From positions 39,390 to 103,389 of IMG/VR virus record IMGVR_UViG_3300006175_000002: a DNA stretch of 64,000 nucleotides. One strand, given 5' to 3'. The stretch is from a virus. A program made the translations under genes and the position numbers. The notes under the pieces were generated by a model. That model was given only the letters and a program-made list of their open reading frames with translations. It was not told the DNA's origin and made no database searches. Positions 6,788 through 15,699 of this stretch are shown in pieces (position 1 is the first letter of the stretch; every line of letters begins with the position of its first letter).

Positions 6788-9700
6788 CTAGCTGATTTTC
6801 GTGAGCAGTCGACCCAACTGGTCTTCTGCCTGCTCGCGGATGGTCGGGTTGTCGGACCCGGCCATCTTTTGCAGGTAAGTGACGTAGTCGGCGTCGGCTG
6901 CCGCTTTTTGCAGTTGTGCCTGTTCGACCAGCGAAACGCGTTCCACGGGAACGATGGCGGGTGCTGTCGTCTGGGCTTTCGCGACGGTGACCGCGCCCCG
7001 GATCGGGGCCTGGGTCGGGTCGGGTGCTGCTCCCAACTCGTCGATTTCGGCGCGCAACGCGTCGATCTCGCGGCGGTGACTCTTGGTGGCCTTGACCACG
7101 GCGGACTTGACGGCGCCCTTGATGAGCTGGGCGAGGGCGTACTCGTTGAGTCCGGCCGCCACGGGCGGCTGCTCGTCGTAGTCGTCGTCGCTGTAGCTCT
7201 TGGTGGCGTAGGCGATCGCGGCCGGGTCGGTGGGGTGGGGTCGGCTGGTGGCCTGCATGTCGGCGGGCATCACGGGCCGCGACTCGGCCATGGGGCACAT
7301 GCCGGGAATCGTGGCCACCAAGTGGTCGTGCAACGCCTTCATTGTGGTCGCGACCGCGGCGCGGCTCGCGGTGGTGTAGAAGTCGCGGGCGGCGCCGGAC
7401 GCGGTCGATGTGGTGGGCAGGTTATCGCCCCGGTCCGACGGTGACTGCGCCTGGTGCCCTTCGGTGATCAAGCCGCGGTGGAAGTCGTCGGGGTGGATGG
7501 TGTGCGCCACGGGCGGCACCATCGGGATCCGGGTCGCGGGGGCCGTCATGGTGGCGTGGCCGGCGGCGATGTAGCCGCGCCGGTAGTCCTCAGGCTGCGG
7601 CGGTGGCCCGAAACTCTTCGCGACCATGTCGGCGCGGGCGTCGGCGAGCATCGCCGGCTCGAGGTGTTGGACGATGATGTCGGCGTTGTCGTGGAGGACA
7701 CCGGCGTACACAACCTCGGTGGTGTTGCCCGTTTCGGCGGCCTTGAGGACGAGGGTGTCGAACACGGACGGGTCAACGGCGTCGGCGACGCTGCTGAGCG
7801 CCGGGTAGGCCTGGGTGACGGCGCCCCATTCGTAGGCGGGGCACAGCGCGTCGTGCATGCGTTGGGTGGCGTAGGTCTTCATCACGCTCGCCGAGACGTG
7901 GTCGTGTTCGATGTCGGGTGTGGTGGTCATGCCTGCGTCGGCCTCCAGTGCTTCGACGGCGTCGCCGTCCGGCTCGCGGTGCGGCCCGGCGGGTAGGACG
8001 TCGGGCGGCAGGAGCCGCTTCTTGTCGGATGGGGGGGCGGTGCTCTTAGCCATGTCGACTCCTGCTGCCTTGATTCTGTGAATGCCGCGTAGTTTCGCGT
8101 TCCGGCCGTACGCTCCGGCGAGTTCGTCAACGAGCATGGGTTTAGTGAAGGGCTTGCCGTTGCTGCGTTTCGTGTCAACGTTCCACCGGTCGGCGAGCGC
8201 CCGAAGTTCGGCCGCCTTCATGCCGCCCATGATTGAGGCGGCCGCATCGCGGTTGGATGCTCCGGCGAGTTTGCGCCACGCGGCGTCGCCCGGGTGCTCG
8301 CCCTGACTGACCGATGCTCGGGCTGCTTCGTCGCGCGCCGCCTGCGATCCGGGCATCGCCCGGACCGGTCCGTGGCCGAGCGGAGTAGATCCGGACAGTG
8401 TTCGGACGGGAGGCGCGTCGATCATGCCGCCGCCGCGTCGCATCCGCGCCTCATGCGCCGCCTGGTTGCCTTGGACGGTGGGGTAGATGCCCATGCCGGT
8501 CGAGTCGCCGAGCCGCCCCACCTTCGCGTCGTGCTCAGCGCGGAACCGGGCCACCGCCTGCTCCACGGCCGCCGCCTGCTCCTCGCGGGTTAGTTTCCGG
8601 GGCCCGGACGCGTCGTGAATCTGGTTGCTGCCGTGCCCGTACGGGTTGATCGCGAACGAGTTCTCGAGCGCGCGGCGGTGTCGGTGTTCCCCGACCTGCC
8701 CGGCGATCTCGTGGGCCGGTGCGCCGCGGCGGGGCTTCACACCCTCCCGACGGGCCTCGGCCTGCCACGCGGGGCGGGACCGGCCGTCGAACGAGTCGTG
8801 ACCGGGCCCCTTCGCCGGCTTCGCCCCACCCAACAGTTCGGTGTGGCGCTGCTCCCGCGCCTCCGCGAAGTGTCGGGCCGCGATCTCCCCGGCACGGGCC
8901 GCGGTCGTCGGCACCCGCTTCTGCGGCTTCTTGCCGTCGGCTTCCGCCCGTGCCCACTCCGCGCGTACCTCCTGCTCGATGCGGTGTTGCCTCTCAGTAA
9001 GGGCACGGTCGGCGTCATGCGTAGCCGGCACGTTACTGTCGTCCTCCGGTACCGGCCGTGCGTTGCCATGCGTGGACGGCACATTCCCGATGAACGAACC
9101 CGCCTTCGGCTCCGTTTCCTTACCGTGCCGCCGCTCCAACCGCTTCCGCTGCTCGTTCGCCTGCATCACGTGATGCATCGCCTGATCGTGCTGGCCGTGG
9201 GCGGCCTCGTCGTGCGCCATCGCCAAATGCTGATGCAGGTTCCGTTCCGCGACGGTCATCTTCCCCGACGTCGACGGCGCGCCGCTGGTGATCCTCCCGG
9301 CGTGCTCCATCAACCGGTCCGCCAACGCCTTATCCTTGTCGGAGTTGGCAACCATCGACGCCGCGTGCAGGTGGTTCGTCGCCTCAGCCCACTTGCCCTT
9401 AGCCATCGCCTCATGGTGGGCCTTCATGTGCCCATGCAGCCGCGGGTTCGGACCGGGCCCCACCCAGATCCAACCGTGTTTCCACTCGTGGACACCGGCC
9501 TTCGTCAGCAACGCCTGCGCAGCCTTGCCGAGCATCTTCGGCAGCTTCTTCCCACAATCAGCGCAGCGCCGCGCGCCCGGCTCGTTGCTGGCACCGCACT
9601 TGAAACACTTCAACCCGCCGGCCTTCGTCACCATCGTGGCCTTCGGGAGTTTCTTGCCGCACCCCTCACACTTGCGGGTCTTCGCGTCCGCGTCATACGC

Positions 9701-11020
9701 CCGGCCGCACCCCTTGCACGACTTGCCGCCCTTGGTGAGGTCGGCCTCCATCATGTCCGTCTTCTCGTCCTCATCGTCGTCGATGGGGTCGTGGCGGAAC
9801 GGGCGCTGCTGGCCTTGCAGGTTGTACGGCGCCAACCCGGTCGGATTCGGTGACGTTGTGGTGAAGTTCTTCCCCGTCCACGACTCCGGCAATGCCGCCT
9901 CGAACTCCGGACCCTTCCGGCGAGCGATCGCGCGGAGCCGGGCCTTGAACTTACGCATCGGAATCAGCGGCTTCGCCCGGCCGTAGCTGGATACCGCGTC
10001 GGACACGTCACCGGGGGAGTGGATCGGGAACCGGCGCCCGTCCGGGTCGATGAAGTCCTGCGCGTCCATCGCGTCCCGGTCGACGCCGCCACCCACGTTC
10101 GGGTCGACGTTGCGTTTCGCCAACCATGTCTGGTAGCCCTGCGCGGTACCGTCCAACCCCAACTCGTGGCCCTCAGCGTCCCACGCCTCCCACTGGCTCA
10201 TCGCGGCCATCTTCGCCAGGAACGCGGTACCGGGGCCGATGTCGCTGGCGGGGGCCTTCGGTTCCCGGGCCAACCAGTCGGCGCGGGCCGTAGCGTACGA
10301 CTTCTGCGTGTCCTCGGGCTCGCCGTCGTCTTTCTTGCCGTCGCCGTTGTCGCCGCCGTCGGTGTCGTCTTCCTGCTCCTGCACGTCCTCGTCCTGAGCG
10401 TCGTCAGCTTCCGCCTTGCCGCCCTTCGCGTCGCCCTCGTCGGGCTTGCCGCCCTTGGTCACCAGCGCCGCCGCCTCGGCCTTCACGAGCAGGTCAACAA
10501 GGTCACCGTGAGTCCACGCCGCGTCGTCGCCGGCGGATTTGACCAGCGTGATCCCGCACCCGTCGTTCGCGGGCCGGTCCACGAGGCTGATCTCCGCTAC
10601 TTCCCCGCCGGTCACGATCCCACCACGCGCCTTACCGGTGAGGTCCCGTTTGATCGTGGGCCGGGCGATCCCGACGGAGTAGGCGCGGAGCACACCGGCG
10701 CGGACCAGTTTCATCGCGGTCGGTTCCACGATCAGCGACTTCACCCAGTGCCCGCCGTCGCCGTCGCGGTCAACCTCGACGGAAACACCGCGGCCGGCTG
10801 GATAGAGCTGTGGATTATGGGAGACGCGTACGTTTCCGCCCGTCTCGAGCCATTTCTGGATCGCCGATCCGGACCACTCCGGCGAGACAACTTGATCATC
10901 GGCATCGACACGACCATCGCTCGCCTTGCCATAGACCATGATGCCGTCGTCGACCTCCTCCATCTTGGCGATGGGGATGCTCATGTAGAGCTTGTGGTCT
11001 GCTGCCAAGGTGGCGGCCAT
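6788..11020 (-). CDS. Prohead protease fused to a long modular region and a scaffold-like C-terminus
   Basis: This is a 1410-residue protein with its start supported by AGGAG ten bases upstream. Residues 1-165 fit HK97-type prohead proteases, with the catalytic His in NVRVSHN and the Ser in LRAYSVGIARP. An acidic linker follows, then a helical segment with RADWLAREP and WEAWDAEG. Next come a motif shared with the capsid protein (382-401), three CxxC zinc ribbons (KGCG/CEGCG, CFKCG/CADCG), an HGWIWVG segment, His-rich helices, a SAP-like segment and a C-terminal coiled coil. The final 35 residues (DADYVTYLQKMAGSDN...) recur at the N-termini of two neighbouring proteins. Usual proteases have 200-250 residues, so this is a large fusion. 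It should mature the head and organise scaffold and cargo. Confidence 0.7.
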   Translation of the reverse strand: MAATLAADHKLYMSIPIAKMEEVDDGIMVYGKASDGRVDADDQVVSPEWSGSAIQKWLETGGNVRVSHNPQLYPAGRGVSVEVDRDGDGGHWVKSLIVEPTAMKLVRAGVLRAYSVGIARPTIKRDLTGKARGGIVTGGEVAEISLVDRPANDGCGITLVKSAGDDAAWTHGDLVDLLVKAEAAALVTKGGKPDEGDAKGGKAEADDAQDEDVQEQEDDTDGGDNGDGKKDDGEPEDTQKSYATARADWLAREPKAPASDIGPGTAFLAKMAAMSQWEAWDAEGHELGLDGTAQGYQTWLAKRNVDPNVGGGVDRDAMDAQDFIDPDGRRFPIHSPGDVSDAVSSYGRAKPLIPMRKFKARLRAIARRKGPEFEAALPESWTGKNFTTTSPNPTGLAPYNLQGQQRPFRHDPIDDDEDEKTDMMEADLTKGGKSCKGCGRAYDADAKTRKCEGCGKKLPKATMVTKAGGLKCFKCGASNEPGARRCADCGKKLPKMLGKAAQALLTKAGVHEWKHGWIWVGPGPNPRLHGHMKAHHEAMAKGKWAEATNHLHAASMVANSDKDKALADRLMEHAGRITSGAPSTSGKMTVAERNLHQHLAMAHDEAAHGQHDQAMHHVMQANEQRKRLERRHGKETEPKAGSFIGNVPSTHGNARPVPEDDSNVPATHDADRALTERQHRIEQEVRAEWARAEADGKKPQKRVPTTAARAGEIAARHFAEAREQRHTELLGGAKPAKGPGHDSFDGRSRPAWQAEARREGVKPRRGAPAHEIAGQVGEHRHRRALENSFAINPYGHGSNQIHDASGPRKLTREEQAAAVEQAVARFRAEHDAKVGRLGDSTGMGIYPTVQGNQAAHEARMRRGGGMIDAPPVRTLSGSTPLGHGPVRAMPGSQAARDEAARASVSQGEHPGDAAWRKLAGASNRDAAASIMGGMKAAELRALADRWNVDTKRSNGKPFTKPMLVDELAGAYGRNAKLRGIHRIKAAGVDMAKSTAPPSDKKRLLPPDVLPAGPHREPDGDAVEALEADAGMTTTPDIEHDHVSASVMKTYATQRMHDALCPAYEWGAVTQAYPALSSVADAVDPSVFDTLVLKAAETGNTTEVVYAGVLHDNADIIVQHLEPAMLADARADMVAKSFGPPPQPEDYRRGYIAAGHATMTAPATRIPMVPPVAHTIHPDDFHRGLITEGHQAQSPSDRGDNLPTTSTASGAARDFYTTASRAAVATTMKALHDHLVATIPGMCPMAESRPVMPADMQATSRPHPTDPAAIAYATKSYSDDDYDEQPPVAAGLNEYALAQLIKGAVKSAVVKATKSHRREIDALRAEIDELGAAPDPTQAPIRGAVTVAKAQTTAPAIVPVERVSLVEQAQLQKAAADADYVTYLQKMAGSDNPTIREQAEDQLGRLLTKIS

Positions 11021-11097
11021 CGCGACTCCTTACTTCGACATTGGTGCGCAAGAGATCTGCGCACCCGACAGGGCGCGCTGATGGAGGGGGTGGCGGG

Positions 11098-14000
11098 TCA
11101 GGCGGCGAGGAGTACGGTGCGGGCTTTCCACACGTACTCGGCGGCGCGGAGGATCATGCTGTATTCGTCGGCGGTCAACGCGGCCTTGTTCGCGGAGCCT
11201 TGCGCCTGGGCGCGGCGTACCCGCTCCTCCCAGTCGGCTTCGATCCGGTTCGCGACTTCGGTGTAGAGCTTGGCCATGTCCTGCCACGTCTTGTACCGGT
11301 TGTCGTAGCGGCCGAGGTCGCTGGCGTCGGCGTCGGCGATGTTGCGTTGCCGTAGCTCGGCGGCTTCCCGCAACCGCTGCACGGCTTCGGTGGGGGACAG
11401 CCGGTTCGCGACGGAGGTGTTGCGGTGGAAGCCTTGCAGGATCTGTTGCAGCGTCGAGTCTGCCGCCTGGGTGGTGCCGTACTGGTTGGTCAGGCCGGAT
11501 GGTACGCCGAGCCCGTCGGCGGCTTCTGTGATGTGCTGGGCAACGTTGGCCGGGGTGAACGGCATGGGTTTGGGTCCGTACCGGTGGACGTGGGCTTGTT
11601 CCGCGGCGGCGTGGGCGAGGCTGCCGGTGGTGTGGTTGGTGGAGTCGTGCGAGACGAGTTTGGTACTGCCGCGCCGTTCAGGTTCGACAACGATCGCCGA
11701 GTACGGATCTGAGGGTTTGCGCTCATCAGGTACGACCCATGCCCGGTTCGTGCCGGGTGCGGCGTCCCAGACCCGTCCGGTGCGTTGACTGGTGGTGCCG
11801 TCTTCGTGGTGGTGGGTCCAGGCAACCTTGGCGCCGGGGTCCAGGCCGGTCGGTTCAACGTAGTTGACCTCGGCGGGGGCTTTCGGAGCGAGGCCATGGG
11901 TACCACGGCGGGCCGGCTTCGGGATCAGCGACGGCAGCGGCTTCACCTTGACCGGTGGGGCGTCCTTCACGTGGGGTTGCAGGACGGCCTTGATTTCCTC
12001 CAGCGACCCGAACGGCTTCCCCTCGTTGTCGGACGCCTGGGGCCGGTCGGGGTGCCACCGGTTCGCGCGGGCAGCGGCGATGGCTGGACCCTCGTCGATC
12101 GTGCCGGTCGGGAGGACATGGAACTTGTCGCGGTTGAAGCCGGCAGGGACCTTGACGGGGCTGCTGGTCGGGTGGTCGCCGAGGTCGCCGTACCGCAGCG
12201 GATGGTACGTCTTGACTTCACCGTCCTTGCTGGCGCTGGCCACGCGAACCAACTCGAACTGCTTGCCCTCCTGCCGGCCGCCGCCCTGGTGGTACGTGGT
12301 GGACGTGGTTTCGCGGATGGCGAGGTCACCATGCTTGGCGCGGGCGCCGGTGACTACCGGCCGGCTGGCGGCGAGCGCCTGCCGGGCCGCTGCGGCGCGG
12401 GTCGCTTGCTCGGCTGCGGCGGCTTCCGCCCGGACTCGTTCGGCGGCGGCCTGCGCCTGCATCTCCTTGACCTTGGCGGCTTCGCCTGCGAGGACCTTTG
12501 CGTCTTCGTCGGTGGGCTTGACGTGGATCTGGTTCAGCGGTACCCAGTTCGGGTACTTCCGCTCGCCTTCGGTGGAAACCACGGCGCCGTCGATGCCGTG
12601 GTTTCGTTCGAGTCGTACGACGTGGCCGGTGCTGAACCCACCGTGCTTGACTCGGTCGCCGGCCTGGACCGGGCGGGATGAGCGGGTGGCGGGCATCGTG
12701 AACTCGTGCGCGTCGTTCGGCCGGGCCGGCTCGCCGAGCGAGGCAGGCAGGTCGGTCTGCGACACCCGTGGCATCTCGGTGCCGGTACGCCCGAACACGC
12801 TGCCCGGCTTGCGTAGCTGCCCGGTCCGCTCCTTGTAGCCGACGGATTGGTTAACCAACTGTTCGATCAAGTCGGCTTTCTTCGTCTTCCTGGGGCCGAA
12901 TGATCGGTAATTGTGCTGACGCCGGTAGGAGTCGTTGATGTCGCGCAACTCGGTCATGCTGCGACCTTGGAGCATCGCCCTAGCCTGGTCCTTGCTGGTG
13001 GCCTCGTGGAGTCGCCTGGATACCTGCCACGATTCTTCTTTGGGCGGCTCGGGCGGCTTGACAATGCTCTCCGGCACCGCGACGGCAACGGCTGGCGCCT
13101 CCGCCTTCGGTGTCGCCGGCCGGTGGTCGGTGACCCGCGCCCACGGGTATTTGACGTCCATGCCGCGACCGGCGTCGATCTGGACGGTCTTCTCGTTGGC
13201 TTTCTGGACCCGCCACCACGTTCCGTCGACCTTGATAGCGTCCCCGGCCGACACGGTGTGCTTGCTGTACTTGCCGGCGGCGTCCCGCCGGGCGGTCAAC
13301 TCCTTGAGTTGCGCCTCGGCGCGGATGTGCTGCGACTGGGCTGCGTCCCGCGCTTTGCGCGCCTCGACGTAGCGGCTCAGTTGCGCATCAGTGCTGCCCC
13401 GCCGGCCACCGCCGCTGCCGCCGGTACCGAGGGGGAAGTGTTCCCCGAGTGCTTCGGCTTTCGGGTCACGGGATGCCGCCTGAAATGCTGCCTCGGCCCG
13501 GTCGAGGCGTTCCCGGGTGACCTTGACGCGGGCCTCAGCATCGGCGATCTTACGGTCACCACCCGATGGCGCCGCCGCCGGCAGGTCGGCCTTTTGGCGC
13601 TCGATCTCGCTCCGGATCTGGTCGTACAGGCTCCGCGGCGGGGGGTTGGCCGTGTTCGCGAACACGGCGTCCAGGTTCTCGTCGGTGGGTTCATCCGTGC
13701 GCCCCTCGCGCACCACGTCCGCGATCCACTTGCCGGCGAACGACGAGGCGCGGCTCTGGTCCTTGGCCTCTTGCGACCCCCGCGCAGGTACCGCCGCTGC
13801 CGGAGTTGGCGCAACGGGCGCCGGCGGCTTGACTACCGCCGCCGGGCCCATGCGGTCCGTCTGCACCTGCGCATCCGCCGCCAGCCGATGCTCCGACTCG
13901 GACAGTGGGCGCTTCTTCGACGCGTTGTGCGCCACCCGGGACACGAAACTCATCCGCTCCGGCCCGGTAGCGGAATGCTCGAACGCCGCCTTGTGACCCG

Positions 14001-14244
14001 AGGAGAAGTGAACCTCGCTGGTCTTCTTCCCCGCCCGTACCACCCTGCCGTGCCCGTGCGTCGGGTGGTGCACCAGCGAACCGACACCGGGTGCCCCGAC
14101 GAAGATCCAGCCGTGTTCGTAGCCCTTCGGGCCGACCTTCAGCAGCTCCGCCCGTGCCTGCTCGCAGACCATCGGATCCGCCGACTTCGTCAGCCCAACT
14201 AGGTACGCCACGTACTCCTCGTCGACCAGTACGGCAGTGTCCAC
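11098..14244 (-). CDS. Giant modular virion-operon protein, probable packaged cargo
   Basis: The 1048-residue product starts at GTG 14244. Its N-terminus (DEEYVAYLVGLTKSAD ... EQARAELLKVG) repeats the C-terminal scaffold-like tag of the prohead protease. It continues into GPKGYEHGWIFVG and an SH3/KOW-like segment with paired His. Further along are a long helical region, several short beta modules with GDRVKHGG-type starts, a SAP-like helix-loop-helix (TELRDINDSYRRQHNYRSFG ... KADLIEQL) and a helical C-terminus with many Glu/Arg. No enzyme motif is obvious. It is sandwiched between related proteins. I infer a protein loaded into the prohead and possibly injected with DNA, similar in logic to polyvalent proteins. 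Confidence 0.5.
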   Translation of the reverse strand: MDTAVLVDEEYVAYLVGLTKSADPMVCEQARAELLKVGPKGYEHGWIFVGAPGVGSLVHHPTHGHGRVVRAGKKTSEVHFSSGHKAAFEHSATGPERMSFVSRVAHNASKKRPLSESEHRLAADAQVQTDRMGPAAVVKPPAPVAPTPAAAVPARGSQEAKDQSRASSFAGKWIADVVREGRTDEPTDENLDAVFANTANPPPRSLYDQIRSEIERQKADLPAAAPSGGDRKIADAEARVKVTRERLDRAEAAFQAASRDPKAEALGEHFPLGTGGSGGGRRGSTDAQLSRYVEARKARDAAQSQHIRAEAQLKELTARRDAAGKYSKHTVSAGDAIKVDGTWWRVQKANEKTVQIDAGRGMDVKYPWARVTDHRPATPKAEAPAVAVAVPESIVKPPEPPKEESWQVSRRLHEATSKDQARAMLQGRSMTELRDINDSYRRQHNYRSFGPRKTKKADLIEQLVNQSVGYKERTGQLRKPGSVFGRTGTEMPRVSQTDLPASLGEPARPNDAHEFTMPATRSSRPVQAGDRVKHGGFSTGHVVRLERNHGIDGAVVSTEGERKYPNWVPLNQIHVKPTDEDAKVLAGEAAKVKEMQAQAAAERVRAEAAAAEQATRAAAARQALAASRPVVTGARAKHGDLAIRETTSTTYHQGGGRQEGKQFELVRVASASKDGEVKTYHPLRYGDLGDHPTSSPVKVPAGFNRDKFHVLPTGTIDEGPAIAAARANRWHPDRPQASDNEGKPFGSLEEIKAVLQPHVKDAPPVKVKPLPSLIPKPARRGTHGLAPKAPAEVNYVEPTGLDPGAKVAWTHHHEDGTTSQRTGRVWDAAPGTNRAWVVPDERKPSDPYSAIVVEPERRGSTKLVSHDSTNHTTGSLAHAAAEQAHVHRYGPKPMPFTPANVAQHITEAADGLGVPSGLTNQYGTTQAADSTLQQILQGFHRNTSVANRLSPTEAVQRLREAAELRQRNIADADASDLGRYDNRYKTWQDMAKLYTEVANRIEADWEERVRRAQAQGSANKAALTADEYSMILRAAEYVWKARTVLLAA

Positions 14245-14247
14245 CGG

Positions 14248-15699
14248 TCATGCCCCCTTCGGCGGTTTCGGCAACGCGTTCGCGTACTGGTCAAGCTTCT
14301 CCGCCAACTCGCGGGCCTGAGCAGGCGTCAGGGACGACATCCACCCCTGCTCCCGCTCGTCCTGTGACATCGGATCCCACGGCTTATCGCCGCGCTCATG
14401 GGCGGTGACACGAATGATCGGCTGGTCGCCGGTGGTGTCGAGGTGCATGTGCAGATCAGTCGGGTCCATGTCTAGGTCCCGCTTTTCCTTCACGACCCGG
14501 CGGAGCCGTTTCTCATCCACGCTCGATGCTGGGATATGCGGGGCGAGGAGGGCGAGGAGGTCCTTGTAGGTGATCGGTAGTTCCTCGCCGTCGATATCCA
14601 TCTTGTCGCCGAGTTCGATCCGGTTCCGTTCGGCGTAGTTCTGGATCAGTTCGGCAGCGCGGGAGTGTTTCGTCGGCTTCGTGATGGTGGGTTTCTCACC
14701 CGACTCAGCAATCGTGGCAAGGTCGCGGAGGTGGTCGGCGGCCTGGCGGGCGCCTTTCGCGTCGAGGTTGGCCGTCGATGGCGTCGTTGATCCGCTGGTG
14801 GTTTCGACACCGATTTCGGGGGCATCGTCGTCGTAGTTGAAGATGTGCAGATCAACGGGGGTGTTGCCGGTTTCGATGCGGTGGCTGGCGTGGTAGGTGA
14901 TACCGGAATGATTCGCCCGACCGCTGGTGTATCCGAGCGCATCATGCACACCCGCGTCGACGGGGATCCATCCGTGCCAGTACTTCTGGCCCGGCTTCGG
15001 GATCCGGTCCCCTTCCGCCTTGATTAGGGTGGCCGCCGCGTTCTTCTTCTTGACCTTGTGGCCCTTACCCCACGCCGCCGTGGCCGCCGACAGGGCTGTC
15101 TGCTCGGCAGAGATTCGGCTCTCGACGGCCTTCAGCGCGGCAACGGCCCCGACCCGGCGGCGAGCCATTGTGGCCTGCGTGTGGGCGGTCGCGTTGGCTT
15201 TGCCCGCTTCGGCGTCGAGCGCGGCGACCCGGGCGGCGAGTTTCGCCTGTCGGGCTTTGAGGTGGGCCATGGTGACGGCGATACGCAGGATCGCGGCGGC
15301 GGCAGCCCGTTTCGCCGGCGACATGTGCCGCATGCTGTTCGGGATGCCGTACTGTTTGCGGGCGGCTTCCCGGGCGGCGTGGGAGTCGGCGTAGCCGCTG
15401 TGTGCGGCATCGTCGCGGGCGAGCCGGTCAGCGACCTCGCCGCCCTGGACGGCGTCGTCGTAGCGGGACTGGGCATCGTGCTGGCGGCGTTCCCGCCCGC
15501 GGCGCTGCGACGTTTCGGACGTGGTGGTAGTGGTACCACCAGTGGTCCACCGGCCGGCGGCGCGGGGTTCGGCGAGGTTGAACCCGTACTTGAGGAGCGT
15601 GTCACGGGCCTGCTCCGCGGTGGTGCGGTCAGCGGATTTGGTGAGCACTGTGAGGTAGGCGATGTACTCGTCGGGGTCGACGTTGGTTAGGACAGCCAC
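14248..15699 (-). CDS. Modular virion-operon protein carrying the scaffold-like tag
   Basis: The product has 483 residues and a GTG start that overlaps the upstream gene by 13 bp. Residues 8-40 (DPDEYIAYLTVLTKSADRTT and the following EQARDTLLK) align with the tag in the 1048-residue neighbour and at the C-terminus of the protease. A long basic helical stretch follows (about residues 70-210), then KYWHGWIPVDAG, which is a divergent copy of the shared HGWI motif. The C-terminal half contains an alpha/beta domain and ends with LTPAQARELAEKLDQYANAL. The function of the globular part is unknown. The shared tag points to co-assembly with the prohead. Confidence 0.45.
   Translation of the reverse strand: MAVLTNVDPDEYIAYLTVLTKSADRTTAEQARDTLLKYGFNLAEPRAAGRWTTGGTTTTTSETSQRRGRERRQHDAQSRYDDAVQGGEVADRLARDDAAHSGYADSHAAREAARKQYGIPNSMRHMSPAKRAAAAAILRIAVTMAHLKARQAKLAARVAALDAEAGKANATAHTQATMARRRVGAVAALKAVESRISAEQTALSAATAAWGKGHKVKKKNAAATLIKAEGDRIPKPGQKYWHGWIPVDAGVHDALGYTSGRANHSGITYHASHRIETGNTPVDLHIFNYDDDAPEIGVETTSGSTTPSTANLDAKGARQAADHLRDLATIAESGEKPTITKPTKHSRAAELIQNYAERNRIELGDKMDIDGEELPITYKDLLALLAPHIPASSVDEKRLRRVVKEKRDLDMDPTDLHMHLDTTGDQPIIRVTAHERGDKPWDPMSQDEREQGWMSSLTPAQARELAEKLDQYANALPKPPKGA

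Noticed and set aside
8615-15690. Several antisense frames of 200-430 codons opposite the giant virion genes
   Set aside because: High GC leaves stop-free antisense frames. Those lines are Arg/Pro-rich, without domains or ribosome binding sites.
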